Below, piece after piece: positions 1 through 8,979 of a stretch of 64,000 nt of DNA (its first letter is position 1; each line of letters begins with the position of its first letter). The notes below the pieces were generated by a model, which worked only from the letters and a program-made list of their open reading frames with translations, was not told the DNA's origin and made no database searches. The position numbers and the translations under genes are program-made. Origin of the DNA: Minicystis rosea (GTDB lineage: Bacteria; Myxococcota_A; Polyangia; Polyangiales; Polyangiaceae); contig CP016211.1 in assembly GCA_001931535.1 (NCBI GenBank), positions 1,082,501 through 1,146,500 of the forward strand, given 5' to 3'.

Positions 1-615
1 TCCTACAAGGAATTCTATCGCCACACCCTCGAAGTCCACGATCGCACGCCGCTCACCAACCACATGGGCCTTCGCGTGCTCGTCGCGCAGAAGCTGCCTT
101 TCGAGATCCAGCCGCTCGGCATCGGCACCGGCCCCTCCTCGGGCCGCATGAAGTACACGAAGGACGACAAGCTCACCGACCCGTTCGACATGTGGAAGCG
201 CATGCGCAACGAGCGTTATGCGAAATTCAAGATCGTCGCCTACGCCCTCGTGGCGCTCTCGCTCGTGTACTTCGCGTTCGTGGCGCGCCGCATTCGATCG
301 ATGTGGATGGCGGCCTGCTTGGCGCAGGTCTTCATCATCCTGATGAGCCAGCTCACCTCGTATTACTACGTCTTCATGATCCTGCTCGCGCCTCTGACCA
401 AGGCCAAACGCAGCTTGGAGGCGCCCATCTTCGGCTTCGCGGCCCTGAGCCAGTTCGTCTTCATCATCTTCTATTGGAACGACGACAAATACTGGGCTCT
501 CACCGCCATCTCGCTCGTCTTCTGCTATGGCGTCCTCTGCGCCTTCCTCCCGCAGGCCGAGCGCGAGCGCATCCTCCGCTACTTCGGGCGCGGCAAGGCG
601 GCTCCCGCCAAGTGA
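1..615 (+). CDS. C-terminal part of a multi-pass membrane protein (5' truncated by window edge)
   Basis: The frame is open from base 1, so the gene starts outside the window; 204 codons are visible. The first ATG at 64 is probably internal, because the residues before it continue in frame without a stop. The visible part has a soluble stretch followed by about four hydrophobic segments, roughly residues 80-100, 105-135, 140-160 and 165-180 of the visible chain, and a short basic tail ending GRGKAAPAK. The family was not recognised; a polytopic glycosyltransferase or other DUF-type membrane protein would fit. It converges on the VWA lipoprotein gene on the minus strand. Confidence 0.75.
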   Translation, partial: SYKEFYRHTLEVHDRTPLTNHMGLRVLVAQKLPFEIQPLGIGTGPSSGRMKYTKDDKLTDPFDMWKRMRNERYAKFKIVAYALVALSLVYFAFVARRIRSMWMAACLAQVFIILMSQLTSYYYVFMILLAPLTKAKRSLEAPIFGFAALSQFVFIIFYWNDDKYWALTAISLVFCYGVLCAFLPQAERERILRYFGRGKAAPAK

Positions 616-625
616 CGCGCGCCGA

Positions 626-668
626 ATCGTGATTGGGCGCGCCACCCCATGGCGCGCTCGATCACGAT
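626..668. terminator. Long hairpin between convergent genes
   Basis: Arms 626-644 and 650-668 are 19 bases each with a 5-base loop CCCCA. Seventeen positions are Watson-Crick and the other two form G-T pairs. It lies between a plus-strand stop at 615 and a minus-strand stop at 769, so it could end transcription in both directions. No U-tract follows on either strand. Confidence 0.5.
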
Positions 669-768
669 GGTTCCTCTCGACGCCTCCAAAGCCATCTTCA
701 ATCGCGGCGCCACCTCGCGCCGGTGAGCGATTCGCCCACCGGCGAGCGCGGATTACCGCGTCGTCGGC

Positions 769-1893
769 TCAAGCCGGCGTGACGGTCTTGCACCCGAGGA
801 GGATTTGCACCTTGCCCCCGACGTTGGCTTTCACGGCTTTGCAGGTGTTGGGGCAGAACAGGATCGTCGTCGGGTGGGTCGCGTCGTCGTATTTCCACCC
901 CATGTCGTTGCAGCTCGGATCCTGCGGGATGATGGTGGGGCTCCCGCCCACGGGGGTGATTTCGACGTTGACGTGCTGGTAATCGACGGTGCCATTCGAC
1001 ACCGAATCGGGCAGGGCGTACTCGCAGGGCAGGGCCTCGCCGCGCACTTGGGCGAGCGCGTTTTGGAACTCGGCCTCCACGTTGGTGGCGGTCACGAGGA
1101 TGGCTTTGGTCGTCCCGCCGGCCGCCGCGATTTGGTTGGCCGCGGCCTGGTTCACGCCGGGCAGGCCGATGACGAACGTCTTGATGCCCTTCGACAGCCC
1201 CGTGGCCGCGAGCTGCGCCACGACCGCTGGATCGTTGGGATTGACGCTCCCGCACATGCTCGCCGGGCCGTCGGGCTGGCCATCGGTGACGAGCAGGACG
1301 GAGGCCGTGTGACCGGCGTTGTTCTGCGCATCTTCGATGGAAGCCAGAATGGCGCCGCCGAGCGCCGGGTAAATGGGCGAGTTGAAGCCGTTCGGCATGG
1401 CGGCGGCGAGCGCGGTGTTGATGGCGCTGCCATTGGCCGGCAAAGGGCCATAAGGCACCACGGGCGGCTTGTAAGCGAATTGATCGCAGGTGGGGTTGTT
1501 GTCGAGCGGGAAGAAGTTGAGCGCCACTGCGACGCCCGCAGACGCCGGATCGTTGACGAAAGCGCCGAGCCCGGCGACGGCGCTCGTCCACTTGTTGCCG
1601 GCCATCGACGATGATTTGTCGACCGTGAGATAGATGTCCGCTGGCGTGGTGACGGCGTCGACGACCACGGCGCCGCAGGCTGCATCGGGATCGAGGCCCG
1701 CCTCTGCGTCGGAGATCGTGCCCGCGTCGAAGAGCGAGCCACCGCCGCCGCTGCCTCCGGTGCTGCTCGACGTGCCACTGCCGCTGCTGGAGGAAGCGCC
1801 GCCGGGGCCCGGGCCGGAGGTGCTCTGACCGCTCGCCGAGCAGGCCGCGCCGGCGATTACGAGCGTGAAGCAGCAGAAAGCACGAACCATCAT
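769..1893 (-). CDS. VWA-domain lipoprotein
   Basis: Predicted surface or periplasmic lipoprotein of 374 residues. The start at 1893 was chosen because GGAGG lies 9 bases upstream and it begins the signal peptide MMVRAFCCFTLVIAGAAC with a lipobox Cys. The longer frame to 2025 adds residues with no signal character. A Ser/Gly linker follows, then a von Willebrand factor A domain with the MIDAS motif D-K-S-S-S and a second conserved strand VLLVTDG. The C-terminal Cys-containing region (WKYDD...CPNTC...VQILLGC) is shared with the VWA lipoprotein at 18648-19775, so the two are paralogues. VWA domains usually bind ligands through a metal ion; the partner here is unknown. Confidence 0.88.
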   Translation of the reverse strand: MMVRAFCCFTLVIAGAACSASGQSTSGPGPGGASSSSGSGTSSSTGGSGGGGSLFDAGTISDAEAGLDPDAACGAVVVDAVTTPADIYLTVDKSSSMAGNKWTSAVAGLGAFVNDPASAGVAVALNFFPLDNNPTCDQFAYKPPVVPYGPLPANGSAINTALAAAMPNGFNSPIYPALGGAILASIEDAQNNAGHTASVLLVTDGQPDGPASMCGSVNPNDPAVVAQLAATGLSKGIKTFVIGLPGVNQAAANQIAAAGGTTKAILVTATNVEAEFQNALAQVRGEALPCEYALPDSVSNGTVDYQHVNVEITPVGGSPTIIPQDPSCNDMGWKYDDATHPTTILFCPNTCKAVKANVGGKVQILLGCKTVTPA

Positions 1894-2042
1894 GAAGAGA
1901 CGCCTCCGGTCGAAACGAATGAAGAATGTACGCGATGACGCAAGACCGTGCCGCGCGTCATGAAAGATGCTGGGCAATTGAACGTGCGTCAATCCACGAC
2001 GGCGCTTGTGCCCCAGGGGTGCCATCGTGCATTCTGTATTTC

Positions 2043-4088
2043 ATGTCGGCTCGCTTCATCTTCGTGTCTACTCTTTCATTCGGGCTCCTGGGCCTCGTCG
2101 CGGCGGGATGCGCCGCCGGCAGCACCACCGAGACCACCGGCGGGCCGGGAGGCTCGGGGACGGGCGGCTCCACGACGAGCTCGGGTGGAGCGGGCGGCAC
2201 GAGCGTGTCGTCCTCGAGCTCTTCGTCGAGCGCGAGCTCTTCCAGCTCTTCATCGAGCTCGAGCAGCTCGTCGAGCTCTTCGAGCTCCAGCAGCAGCGGT
2301 GATCCGTGCAGCGCCGGGTGCCCGGCGGGCTTCATCGACGCCGACAACAACCCGGTGACGGGCACCTGCGGTTGCGAATATCCCTGCTCGGCCGGCTGCC
2401 CGGCGGGCACGGTCGATCTCGACAAGGACCCGGCGACGGGCGCCTGCGGCTGCGAATTCTCGTGCTCCATGGGTTGCCCGACGGGCTTCACCAATGCCGA
2501 TGGCAATGCGGCCACGGGCGTTTGCGGCTGTGAATTCGACTGCGCCACCGGCTGCCCGCCCGACACGTGGGATGTCGATGGCAATCCGCTCACCGGCGTT
2601 TGCGGCTGCGAGTATCAGTGCAAAGCCACTTCGCAGACGGACCCCATCGATTCGCAGTACAAGGACGAGAACTGCGACGGCACCGACGGTGTCGCCGAAG
2701 CATGCGTGTACGTCTCCGCGTCGCAGGGCGACGACACCGCCGGCGCGGGGACGCGCGCCTCTCCGCTCAAGACCATCTCCGCGGCCATCGCCAAAGCGCA
2801 GGCCAACGCGGTCCCCTCGGTGTGCCTCTCGGGTGAGCTCTACAACGAGGTCGTCACCATGGTCGACGGCATCAGCATCTACGGCGGGTTCGATCACAAC
2901 GATCCCGACTTCAAATTCAAGCGCAAGCCCGGCATCACCACCACGGTCATCGCCACGGGCATCGTGTTCGACGCGCCGACGATCAACAAAGAGACGCACA
3001 TCGAAGGGCTCACCATCGTGGCCAACACGCCTCCCGCGCCGGGCGACAGCGCTTATGGCGTGCGCCTCGGCGGCGGCATCGGGCAGCTCTTCGTGCGCTT
3101 CAACGAGATTCAGGTGGGCCCCGGTCAAGCGGGGCTCGACGGCGCCGACGGCGGCGGGCCTTCGAGCGCGTCTGCGCCGAGCGGTGGCAATGGCACCGAT
3201 GGCACGAGCGGAGGGAGCACCGGCGGCGGCGGTGCGTCGGAGCCCGTGTGCACCGAGCCCGGCGGCAAGGGCGGCAATGGTGGTTACGACTCCAACAATG
3301 GTGGGGCCGGCTCGCCGGGCAGCGGCAATGCCGCCGGCGGCACGGCGGGCGTGTCCTCCGGCATGTGCACGACCTTCGGCGCACCCAAGAGCGGTCCGGG
3401 CGGCCCGGGCACGCAAGGCGCCGTCGGCGCGCAGGGGGCACCCGGCGCGGGCGGCACCAATCTCGGCAAGATCTCGTTCGGCATCTACACGCCCGCCGAC
3501 GGTGCCAGTGGCAAGTCCGGCACCAACGGCAAGGGCGGTGGTGGCGGTGGTGGTGGCGGCGGCGGTGCGTCGAACCTGTGCGCGGGCGTCATCTGCGCGA
3601 ATACCTGCAGTGCCGATCGTGGTGGCGGCGGCGGCGCCGGCGGCTGCGGCGGCGTGGGCGGCAAGCTCGGCGTGGGCGGCAAGGGCGGCGGCGGGAGCTT
3701 CGGTATCTTCGCGGCCGCCGGCAAAATCGTAGTGACCGACAACACCATTACATCGAGCAATGGTGGCGTCGGCGGCAAGGGCGGCGACGGCGGCGCCGGT
3801 CAGAATGGTGGTCTCGGTGGCAACGCCGGCGCCGGCGCGGACGATGCCGGTGCCGGCGGCGTCGGCAGGGCGGGCGGCAAGGGCGGCGCCGGCGGCCCCG
3901 GCGGCGGCGGCGGCGGTGGCCCGAGCGCCTGCCTCGCGCGCGGCGGTGCGGTGGTCTTCACGTACACGGGCAACAGCTGCTCGACCGGCCTGCCCGGCAC
4001 CGGCGGTGTCGGCGGCACGAATGCCGACGGCGGCCTCGCCACCTCCGGTCAAAACGGCGTGGCCACGCAGAACCTGCAAATCAACTGA
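2043..4088 (+). CDS. Poly-Ser and Gly-rich modular lipoprotein
   Basis: A 681-residue lipoprotein. The start at 2043 gives a signal peptide with lipobox VAAGC (Cys23); upstream in-frame ATGs do not. The layout is: a Thr/Gly linker; residues 56-85 with 29 serines out of 30; four repeats of about 25 residues with the pattern C-x3-C-P-x-G...TG-x-C-G-C; a DENCDG motif resembling the metal-binding motifs of MopE-type proteins; a region resembling DUF1565/beta-helix proteins (SPLKTISAAIAKA, ISIYGGF); and about 300 residues rich in GGxGG. The serines use five different codons, which argues for selection on the protein rather than slippage. Probably an extracellular spacer or adhesin; no enzymatic motif was seen. 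Confidence 0.85.
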   Translation: MSARFIFVSTLSFGLLGLVAAGCAAGSTTETTGGPGGSGTGGSTTSSGGAGGTSVSSSSSSSSASSSSSSSSSSSSSSSSSSSSSGDPCSAGCPAGFIDADNNPVTGTCGCEYPCSAGCPAGTVDLDKDPATGACGCEFSCSMGCPTGFTNADGNAATGVCGCEFDCATGCPPDTWDVDGNPLTGVCGCEYQCKATSQTDPIDSQYKDENCDGTDGVAEACVYVSASQGDDTAGAGTRASPLKTISAAIAKAQANAVPSVCLSGELYNEVVTMVDGISIYGGFDHNDPDFKFKRKPGITTTVIATGIVFDAPTINKETHIEGLTIVANTPPAPGDSAYGVRLGGGIGQLFVRFNEIQVGPGQAGLDGADGGGPSSASAPSGGNGTDGTSGGSTGGGGASEPVCTEPGGKGGNGGYDSNNGGAGSPGSGNAAGGTAGVSSGMCTTFGAPKSGPGGPGTQGAVGAQGAPGAGGTNLGKISFGIYTPADGASGKSGTNGKGGGGGGGGGGGASNLCAGVICANTCSADRGGGGGAGGCGGVGGKLGVGGKGGGGSFGIFAAAGKIVVTDNTITSSNGGVGGKGGDGGAGQNGGLGGNAGAGADDAGAGGVGRAGGKGGAGGPGGGGGGGPSACLARGGAVVFTYTGNSCSTGLPGTGGVGGTNADGGLATSGQNGVATQNLQIN

Positions 4089-4093
4089 GCCGA

Positions 4094-4174
4094 GGGAAAA
4101 GGCCCGCGCCTTTTCCCTTCGTGACCACGTCGAACCTGCAATCGAGCCTCGGGAAAAGGCGTGTGCCTTTTCCC
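4094..4174. terminator. Two tandem near-identical hairpins
   Basis: The perfect 10-bp stem GGGAAAAGGC/GCCTTTTCCC occurs twice, at 4094-4117 (loop CCGC) and 4151-4174 (loop GTGT). It sits just after the plus-strand stop at 4088 and faces the minus-strand gene ending at 4347. The stem itself carries TTTT on the 3' side but no longer U-tract follows. The rest of 4175-4346 shows nothing recognisable. Confidence 0.6.
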
Positions 4175-4346
4175 TTCACGGCACATCCCGTGGACGCGGT
4201 GGGAGGTCCTCGGGGCTCGTCACGCGTGTCTCTCGCGGACGCGCGTGCAGCATGAGGTGCTTCGATGCGCTGGGGCGCGGGGCTCGGACGGCGCCCCACG
4301 CCTCCTCGTCAATGGTTGTCGCAATAGGAAACGGCGGGCGGGATCG

Positions 4347-5531
4347 TCAACGTGCCTTCACGTCCGAGGCGCGCAGCATGGTGCGGAAATCCGTGGGCTT
4401 CTTGCCGTAGAACGCATCTTTGCGATCGTCCCCGCCGAGAACGGGCGCGCCCTTCTTGTTGACGATGTGGGAAAAGCCGGCGCACCGCACCTCTCCTGCC
4501 TTCGTCGCGTAGCAGAGCGCCCGACTCGCGGTGACGAGGGTGACGTCGCGCTCCACGACGTCGACCGGGCCGGCTTCGATTTTGGCCTTGTCGAACCACT
4601 CGCCGCTCGAGCCCCAGCACGAGAGCCGGCCGCCCTTGCGAATGGCGCACGTCGTCCACGAGAGGGGGCTGGTCGCGATCTGCTCGGCATCGTCGATGCC
4701 GGACACGCGCACCGGGCCGCGCGGCCCGCGGGCGGTATTGCCATCACCGAGATTGCCTTGGAAGCCGCTCCCCCAGCAGAGCACCGCCCCGTCTTTGCGC
4801 AGCGCACAGGCGTGCTCGCGCCCCGCGGCGACGTCGACCGCATCCTCCACGCCGCGAACCGGAGCAGCCTTGTCGAGCGTGCCCCAACCATTGAATCCCC
4901 AGCACTCCACCCCGCCGCTCTCGAGCACCACGCACCCACTGGATTCGGCGGTCGAGAGCCGGCGCGCCGGGCCGCTCACCACGGGCGGCGTGATCCCGTT
5001 CATCAAGGAGTGCACGGCGCCGGTGGCATCGAGCGCGTGCCGCTCGTCGAGTTGAACGATCTCCCCCAACCCGTCGAGGAGCTTGGACGGCTCGACGCCG
5101 AGGAAGCGCAATCGGCCATCCTCGTGGAGCCAGAATGCTTCGGGCGTGTTGAGGTGCTGCCTGTTGATCGAGCCGCGCGGGATCTGGGTGGCGACGGCGT
5201 GCTCGATGCCCGGCATGTGGACCGGCGTGGTTTGGAAGGCCTGGATCATGGCTCCGAGCGGGACGAATCCCCAACAATGAACCCCCTTGTCCCGAATCAG
5301 GGCGCAGCTCGAAGAGCCCATGGCGAGCGCGAGCACGTCGCCTTCGGGCACGCGTCGCTTCACGACGATGCGATGCTCCGCCGGCGCGCTGCTCGCCGAT
5401 GCGGAAAGAGCCGGCTCCGCGGGGGCCGCCGGCGCTTCCGCCGCGCGAGGCGGCGCGGCCTCCGGGGGCGCCGGGCTGGCGCAGCCCGACGATGCGAGGA
5501 GACCGAGGAAGAGAGCTCGTCGTGTCGACAT
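4347..5531 (-). CDS. RCC1/BNR-repeat lipoprotein
   Basis: A 394-residue lipoprotein whose start at 5531 has GAGG six bases upstream and opens the signal peptide MSTRRALFLGLLASSGC. A Pro/Ala-rich linker follows to about residue 60. The rest contains repeats of the RCC1 type, each with a C-W-G core (for example GVHCWGF, GGVECWGF, GAVLCWGSG, GRLSCWGS) after a Cys, which predict a seven-bladed beta-propeller. Such secreted propellers are frequent in myxobacteria and usually bind partners rather than catalyse; the role here is unknown. It is divergent from the AraC gene. Confidence 0.82.
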   Translation of the reverse strand: MSTRRALFLGLLASSGCASPAPPEAAPPRAAEAPAAPAEPALSASASSAPAEHRIVVKRRVPEGDVLALAMGSSSCALIRDKGVHCWGFVPLGAMIQAFQTTPVHMPGIEHAVATQIPRGSINRQHLNTPEAFWLHEDGRLRFLGVEPSKLLDGLGEIVQLDERHALDATGAVHSLMNGITPPVVSGPARRLSTAESSGCVVLESGGVECWGFNGWGTLDKAAPVRGVEDAVDVAAGREHACALRKDGAVLCWGSGFQGNLGDGNTARGPRGPVRVSGIDDAEQIATSPLSWTTCAIRKGGRLSCWGSSGEWFDKAKIEAGPVDVVERDVTLVTASRALCYATKAGEVRCAGFSHIVNKKGAPVLGGDDRKDAFYGKKPTDFRTMLRASDVKAR

Positions 5532-5739
5532 GGCGCGCCTCGTTAGAGCGAGACGACACGCCGAGCAAGCGCCTCGCACGAACTCGTCGCCGCGCACCGA
5601 AATCATGATCGTCGTCGGGATGCGTCGCGACCATCTCCGCGAGTGACCCGCGGACCCGTGGTGTTTCCTTTCGCCCGGAGCACGGCTGCGGGCGCGCTGG
5701 TTGCGATTACGTGGAGTGTGCGAAGCTCCCGGCGTTGCG

Positions 5740-6504
5740 ATGTCCTACCGCGAGATCGTGCCCCATTCTGCGCTGCGTCCCTTCGTGGATCGTTTCTGGA
5801 TCCATGCCGGCACGGAGGGCGCGCGTGCTTCGGCGAGGAGGATTCTGCCGGATGGGTGCATCGACGTCTTGATCCACCTCGCGCACGGCGGGCGCGCGGT
5901 CGCCGTCGGCGCGATGACGAAGGCGTTCATCACGTCGAGCGACGCAGCCTGGCCCATTGCGGCGGTGCGCTTTCGGCCCGGCGGTGCAGCGCCGTTCCTG
6001 CGGCTCTCCGTGCACGAGCTCACCGATCGTCATGTGGATGCGATCGATCTCGGCCATGCTTGGCTCGACGATCCTCGCGAGTCGACCGCGGATGCGGCGG
6101 TCTCGCGCATCGAGCGCTCGCTGCTCGCGAAGCTCTCGTCGGTGAGCGCGCCGGATCGGCGCATCGCGCGTGCGGTCGATCTGCTCTTCGGGCCGGATGC
6201 GCCCTCGATCGATGCGCTCGCGCAGCACCTCGGCTGGAGCCGGCAGCACCTCGGCCGGGCGTTTCGCAGCCACGTCGGGATTGGGCCCAAGCAGCTCGCG
6301 CGGGTCGCGCGCGTGCAGCGAGCGATCGACGCGCTCCAACGCGATCGAGGCGAGCGCCTCGCGGCGACGGCCGCCGGTCTCGGCTATTTCGACGAGGCGC
6401 ACATGGCCCTTGATTTTCGCGAGATCGTGGGGCTCACGCCGGGCGAGGTCCGGGCGGCGCGAGGTTCCATTTTTCCAATTCGCTCGCTCCTCGATGCGCC
6501 ATGA
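5740..6504 (+). CDS. AraC-family transcriptional regulator
   Basis: A 254-residue protein. ATG at 5740 begins MSYREIVPHSALRPFVDRFW, a typical start of AraC regulators with a DUF6597-like N-terminal sensor domain; the TTG at 5701 would add a poor extension. The C-terminal AraC DNA-binding domain at about residues 150-245 has two helix-turn-helix units (IDALAQHLGWSRQHLGRAF and LAATAAGLGYFDEAHMALDF) and the closing FREIVGLTPGEVR motif. The VOC gene follows within a few bases and is probably co-transcribed and possibly controlled by it. Confidence 0.88.
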   Translation: MSYREIVPHSALRPFVDRFWIHAGTEGARASARRILPDGCIDVLIHLAHGGRAVAVGAMTKAFITSSDAAWPIAAVRFRPGGAAPFLRLSVHELTDRHVDAIDLGHAWLDDPRESTADAAVSRIERSLLAKLSSVSAPDRRIARAVDLLFGPDAPSIDALAQHLGWSRQHLGRAFRSHVGIGPKQLARVARVQRAIDALQRDRGERLAATAAGLGYFDEAHMALDFREIVGLTPGEVRAARGSIFPIRSLLDAP

Positions 6505-6511
6505 ACGGCGC

Positions 6512-6880
6512 ATGAAGAAGCTCACGCCCAATCTGATCGTCGACCGCATCGAGGACTGCCTGCCGTTTTGGATCGATCGGCTCCGCTTCGAGAAGACGGT
6601 CGAGGTCCCGCACGAGCGCGGCCTCGGCTTCGTGATCCTGAAGCGCGGCGACGTCGAGCTCATGCTCCAGAGCCGCGCCTCGCTGCGAGACGACGTGCCC
6701 GCGCTCGCCGAGCGCGCGCACCGCGCGGTGCTCTACCTCGAAGTGGACGATCTCGCGCCGATCCGCACGGCGCTCGACGGCTGGCCTACGCTGGTCCCCG
6801 AGCGAACCACCTTCTATGGCGCGCGAGAGATCATCGTCGAGGATCCCGCGGGGAACGCGGTGTTCTTCGCCGCCCATTGA
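6512..6880 (+). CDS. VOC-superfamily (glyoxalase/bleomycin-resistance type) protein
   Basis: A small protein of 122 residues, the usual length of a single-chain VOC protein that dimerises. It shows the paired beta-alpha-beta-beta-beta modules: LTPNLIVDRIEDCLPFWIDRL, then RAVLYLEVDDL and the end motif IIVEDPAGNAVFFA. The start at 6512 was chosen for the MKKLTPN beginning; an in-frame ATG at 6494 would overlap the AraC stop by 11 bases and cannot be excluded. Substrate unknown. AraC plus VOC pairs are often small detoxification or resistance units. Confidence 0.82.
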   Translation: MKKLTPNLIVDRIEDCLPFWIDRLRFEKTVEVPHERGLGFVILKRGDVELMLQSRASLRDDVPALAERAHRAVLYLEVDDLAPIRTALDGWPTLVPERTTFYGAREIIVEDPAGNAVFFAAH

Positions 6881-7015
6881 GCGACGCGCCTCACCGGCGA
6901 GCGCGTGGGCTCTCTCTCGTCATGTCGGGAGCGGCCACGATTGCCGCGCGAAGAGGCTTGCCTTGACGCGGTGCCCCCGCGTGGACCATCGTGCGCCCGT
7001 CCAGGAGGCCGGCGC

Positions 7016-7966
7016 ATGCCGAGGGTTACCTTCGTCAACGAGCATCGCGTGGTCGAGGTCGAGAAAGGCCGACTCGTCAGTGAGGTGGCCCGCGACCTCG
7101 GGATCGCGTTCTGCCGCGAGACGTTTGCCGGCACCGGTTGGGGCGACACCACCATTTGGATCAAGGGTGGCGCCGATTGCGTATCTCCTCCCGGTCTCCT
7201 CGAACGCCTCAAGGGCGCGCGCGGTTGGAAGCGCTTCGCCGATCGAACTCGCATCCTCGGTGATTGCGAGGTCTACACGCAAAGCGGTCTCGGCAGCCGG
7301 CTCGGCGGGACACGGGAGCTGGCCCCGCCGCCGAGCCCCATGGCCGATCCGTCGTTGATCCGCACCCCCGACGCCGCTGGGACGGCGGCCTTTCCCTACG
7401 GTCATCCTTCGGCGGTGGGGAAAGGCGAGCGGCCCGCCGTCGCACGCGGCGCCGGTGCCGAGCCCGCCAAGGCCAAAGCCACGACCAAAGCCGTCGCGCC
7501 TCCGCCGCCGAGCACCGATGTGCCCGCGACCACCGCTCCGGTGCAAGAGCCCGTAAATGAGGTTGTCGAGCCCGTGAAGGCAGCCTCCGCCGACGCCGAG
7601 AAGGCCGCGCGCATCGCCGAGAAGAAGGCTCGGCAAGCGGCGCTCAAAGCTCGTTTGGCCGCGGAGTCGGCGCCTGCGGAGACGCCCCCTGCCGCCGATT
7701 CTCCCATTGCAGCGGAGGCCGCGCCGGCGGCGGAAAGCGCGCCCATGGTCGTGGATACGGCCCCTTCAATCGCGGAGAGCGCGCCTCCGGTGGCGGAGGC
7801 GGGCGTGGTTGCGGCGCCCTCGAGCGCTGCCGAAGAAGCGCCTGCGAAGCCGCCGATGGATCCCGACAAGGCTGCTCGCATCGCCGAAAAGAAAGCTCGG
7901 CAAGCAGCCCTCAAGGCCCGTCTCGCGGCGCCCGATCCCAAACCGGACGATCCCGAGAAGACCTGA
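7016..7966 (+). CDS. Degenerate 2Fe-2S ferredoxin-like protein with duplicated charged helix
   Basis: A 316-residue protein with a very good ribosome site (AGGAGG, 7-base spacing) that fixes the start at 7016. Residues 1-92 resemble the beta-grasp 2Fe-2S ferredoxin fold (VTFVNEHRVVEVEKGRLVSEVARDLGI). However, only Cys33, Cys55 and Cys84 are present, and they do not form the C-x4/5-C-x2-C...C cluster pattern; the loop reads FCRETFAGTGWGD. The rest is Ala/Pro/Glu-rich. A charged helical segment KAARIAEKKARQAALKAR occurs twice, beginning near residues 193 and 282, with many synonymous differences between the copies. Possibly a structural or partner-binding derivative of an electron carrier. The function is not known. 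Confidence 0.8.
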   Translation: MPRVTFVNEHRVVEVEKGRLVSEVARDLGIAFCRETFAGTGWGDTTIWIKGGADCVSPPGLLERLKGARGWKRFADRTRILGDCEVYTQSGLGSRLGGTRELAPPPSPMADPSLIRTPDAAGTAAFPYGHPSAVGKGERPAVARGAGAEPAKAKATTKAVAPPPPSTDVPATTAPVQEPVNEVVEPVKAASADAEKAARIAEKKARQAALKARLAAESAPAETPPAADSPIAAEAAPAAESAPMVVDTAPSIAESAPPVAEAGVVAAPSSAAEEAPAKPPMDPDKAARIAEKKARQAALKARLAAPDPKPDDPEKT

Positions 7967-8005
7967 GCCACCCAACCACGTTTGCGCATCGCGAGGCGGT
8001 GCCCT

Positions 8006-8965
8006 TCACGCCGCGGCCCGGAACGTGAAGTGCTGGCGCGCCCAAGCCGCGGTGGCGGCGACGGCCTCGTCGATCGGTGTCGCTCCGTAACCGAAGGTGG
8101 TGCGAAAGCGGGTGTCGTCGATCACGAAAGGGACGTCCCACTGATAGGCCATCTCCGCGACCTCGCGCATGAACGGAGAGAACACGCCGATCCCGCGCAG
8201 CACGAGCCGCGGCAAGCGCGAGACCTCGACGCGCGTCCCGAGCGCGCGACCGAGCCGTGCCGCCAACGCACGTGTGCTCTCCGCGGGCGGCGTCGGCAGA
8301 TGCCACACCTGCCCGAGCGCCTCCTCACGCTCGCCGAGCGTCACCAGCGCGCGCGCCACGTCGCCTGCATAGGTGTACGAGTGCGGCATGTCCGGATCGC
8401 CCATGCACTCGCCCGGCTTGCCGGCGGCGATGCGCTCGAAGAAGCGCGCATTCCAGCACGAATAAGGCAGGTCCGGCCCGAAGAAGTCGCTGGCGCGACC
8501 GATGGCGACGCGCACGTCTCCGCGCCGGTGCGCCTCGAGACGCGCCTCCGCGAGCTCGACGCGCAGCGCGCCCTTCTTGCTGCAGGGCGCGAGCTTCGAC
8601 CCTTCGTGGAGCGGCCCTTCGGGGCGCCCGTACATGTACAGGCAATCGAGCGCGACGAGCTTCGCGCCCGCCTGCGTCGCGCCGTGCAGCGCGCCGCGGG
8701 CGATGGGGAGGAGCAGCTCGGGCCAGCGGTGGTAGGGCGGGTTCATGCAATCGTAGACGACGGCCGCGCCGCGCGTGGCCTCGGCGGCGAAGGCGAGATC
8801 GGTGACGTCGCCGCTCATCCACGTGAGGTTCGGGCGCGGCTCGCCCCCGCGTCCCTGACGCACGATGCGCACGCGATGCCCGCGGGCGAGGAGGATGTCG
8901 GCGACGCGGGTGCCGATCTGACCGGCGCCCAAGACCACGTGGAGAGAAGGCGTTGCGCTGTTCAT
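8006..8965 (-). CDS. NAD(P)-dependent epimerase/dehydratase-like (atypical SDR) protein
   Basis: A 319-residue Rossmann-fold protein. The N-terminus HVVLGAGQIGTRVADILLARGHRV carries the dinucleotide-binding G-x-G-x2-G at residues 13-18. Later motifs (VVYDCMNPPYHRW, LDCLYMYG, HSYTYAGDVARAL) fit extended or atypical SDR enzymes of the NAD-dependent epimerase family. The classical YxxxK pair is not obvious, so the reaction is uncertain. It is transcribed away from the LysR gene, with only 54 bases between starts and a perfect dyad in that gap. LysR-type control is therefore likely. Confidence 0.85.
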   Translation of the reverse strand: MNSATPSLHVVLGAGQIGTRVADILLARGHRVRIVRQGRGGEPRPNLTWMSGDVTDLAFAAEATRGAAVVYDCMNPPYHRWPELLLPIARGALHGATQAGAKLVALDCLYMYGRPEGPLHEGSKLAPCSKKGALRVELAEARLEAHRRGDVRVAIGRASDFFGPDLPYSCWNARFFERIAAGKPGECMGDPDMPHSYTYAGDVARALVTLGEREEALGQVWHLPTPPAESTRALAARLGRALGTRVEVSRLPRLVLRGIGVFSPFMREVAEMAYQWDVPFVIDDTRFRTTFGYGATPIDEAVAATAAWARQHFTFRAAA

Positions 8966-8979
8966 GACGACGAAGATGC

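Noticed and set aside
2009..2024. Possible sigma54 (-24/-12) promoter on the minus strand upstream of the VWA lipoprotein at 769
   Set aside because: The GG-GC spacing fits, but the -12 part reads GGGCA rather than TTGCA and the region is itself a near-palindrome, so the match is weak.
2250..4079. 609-residue open frame on the minus strand opposite the Gly-rich lipoprotein
   Set aside because: It is an antisense artefact of the GC-rich repeats: Ala/Arg-rich, no start site, no domain.
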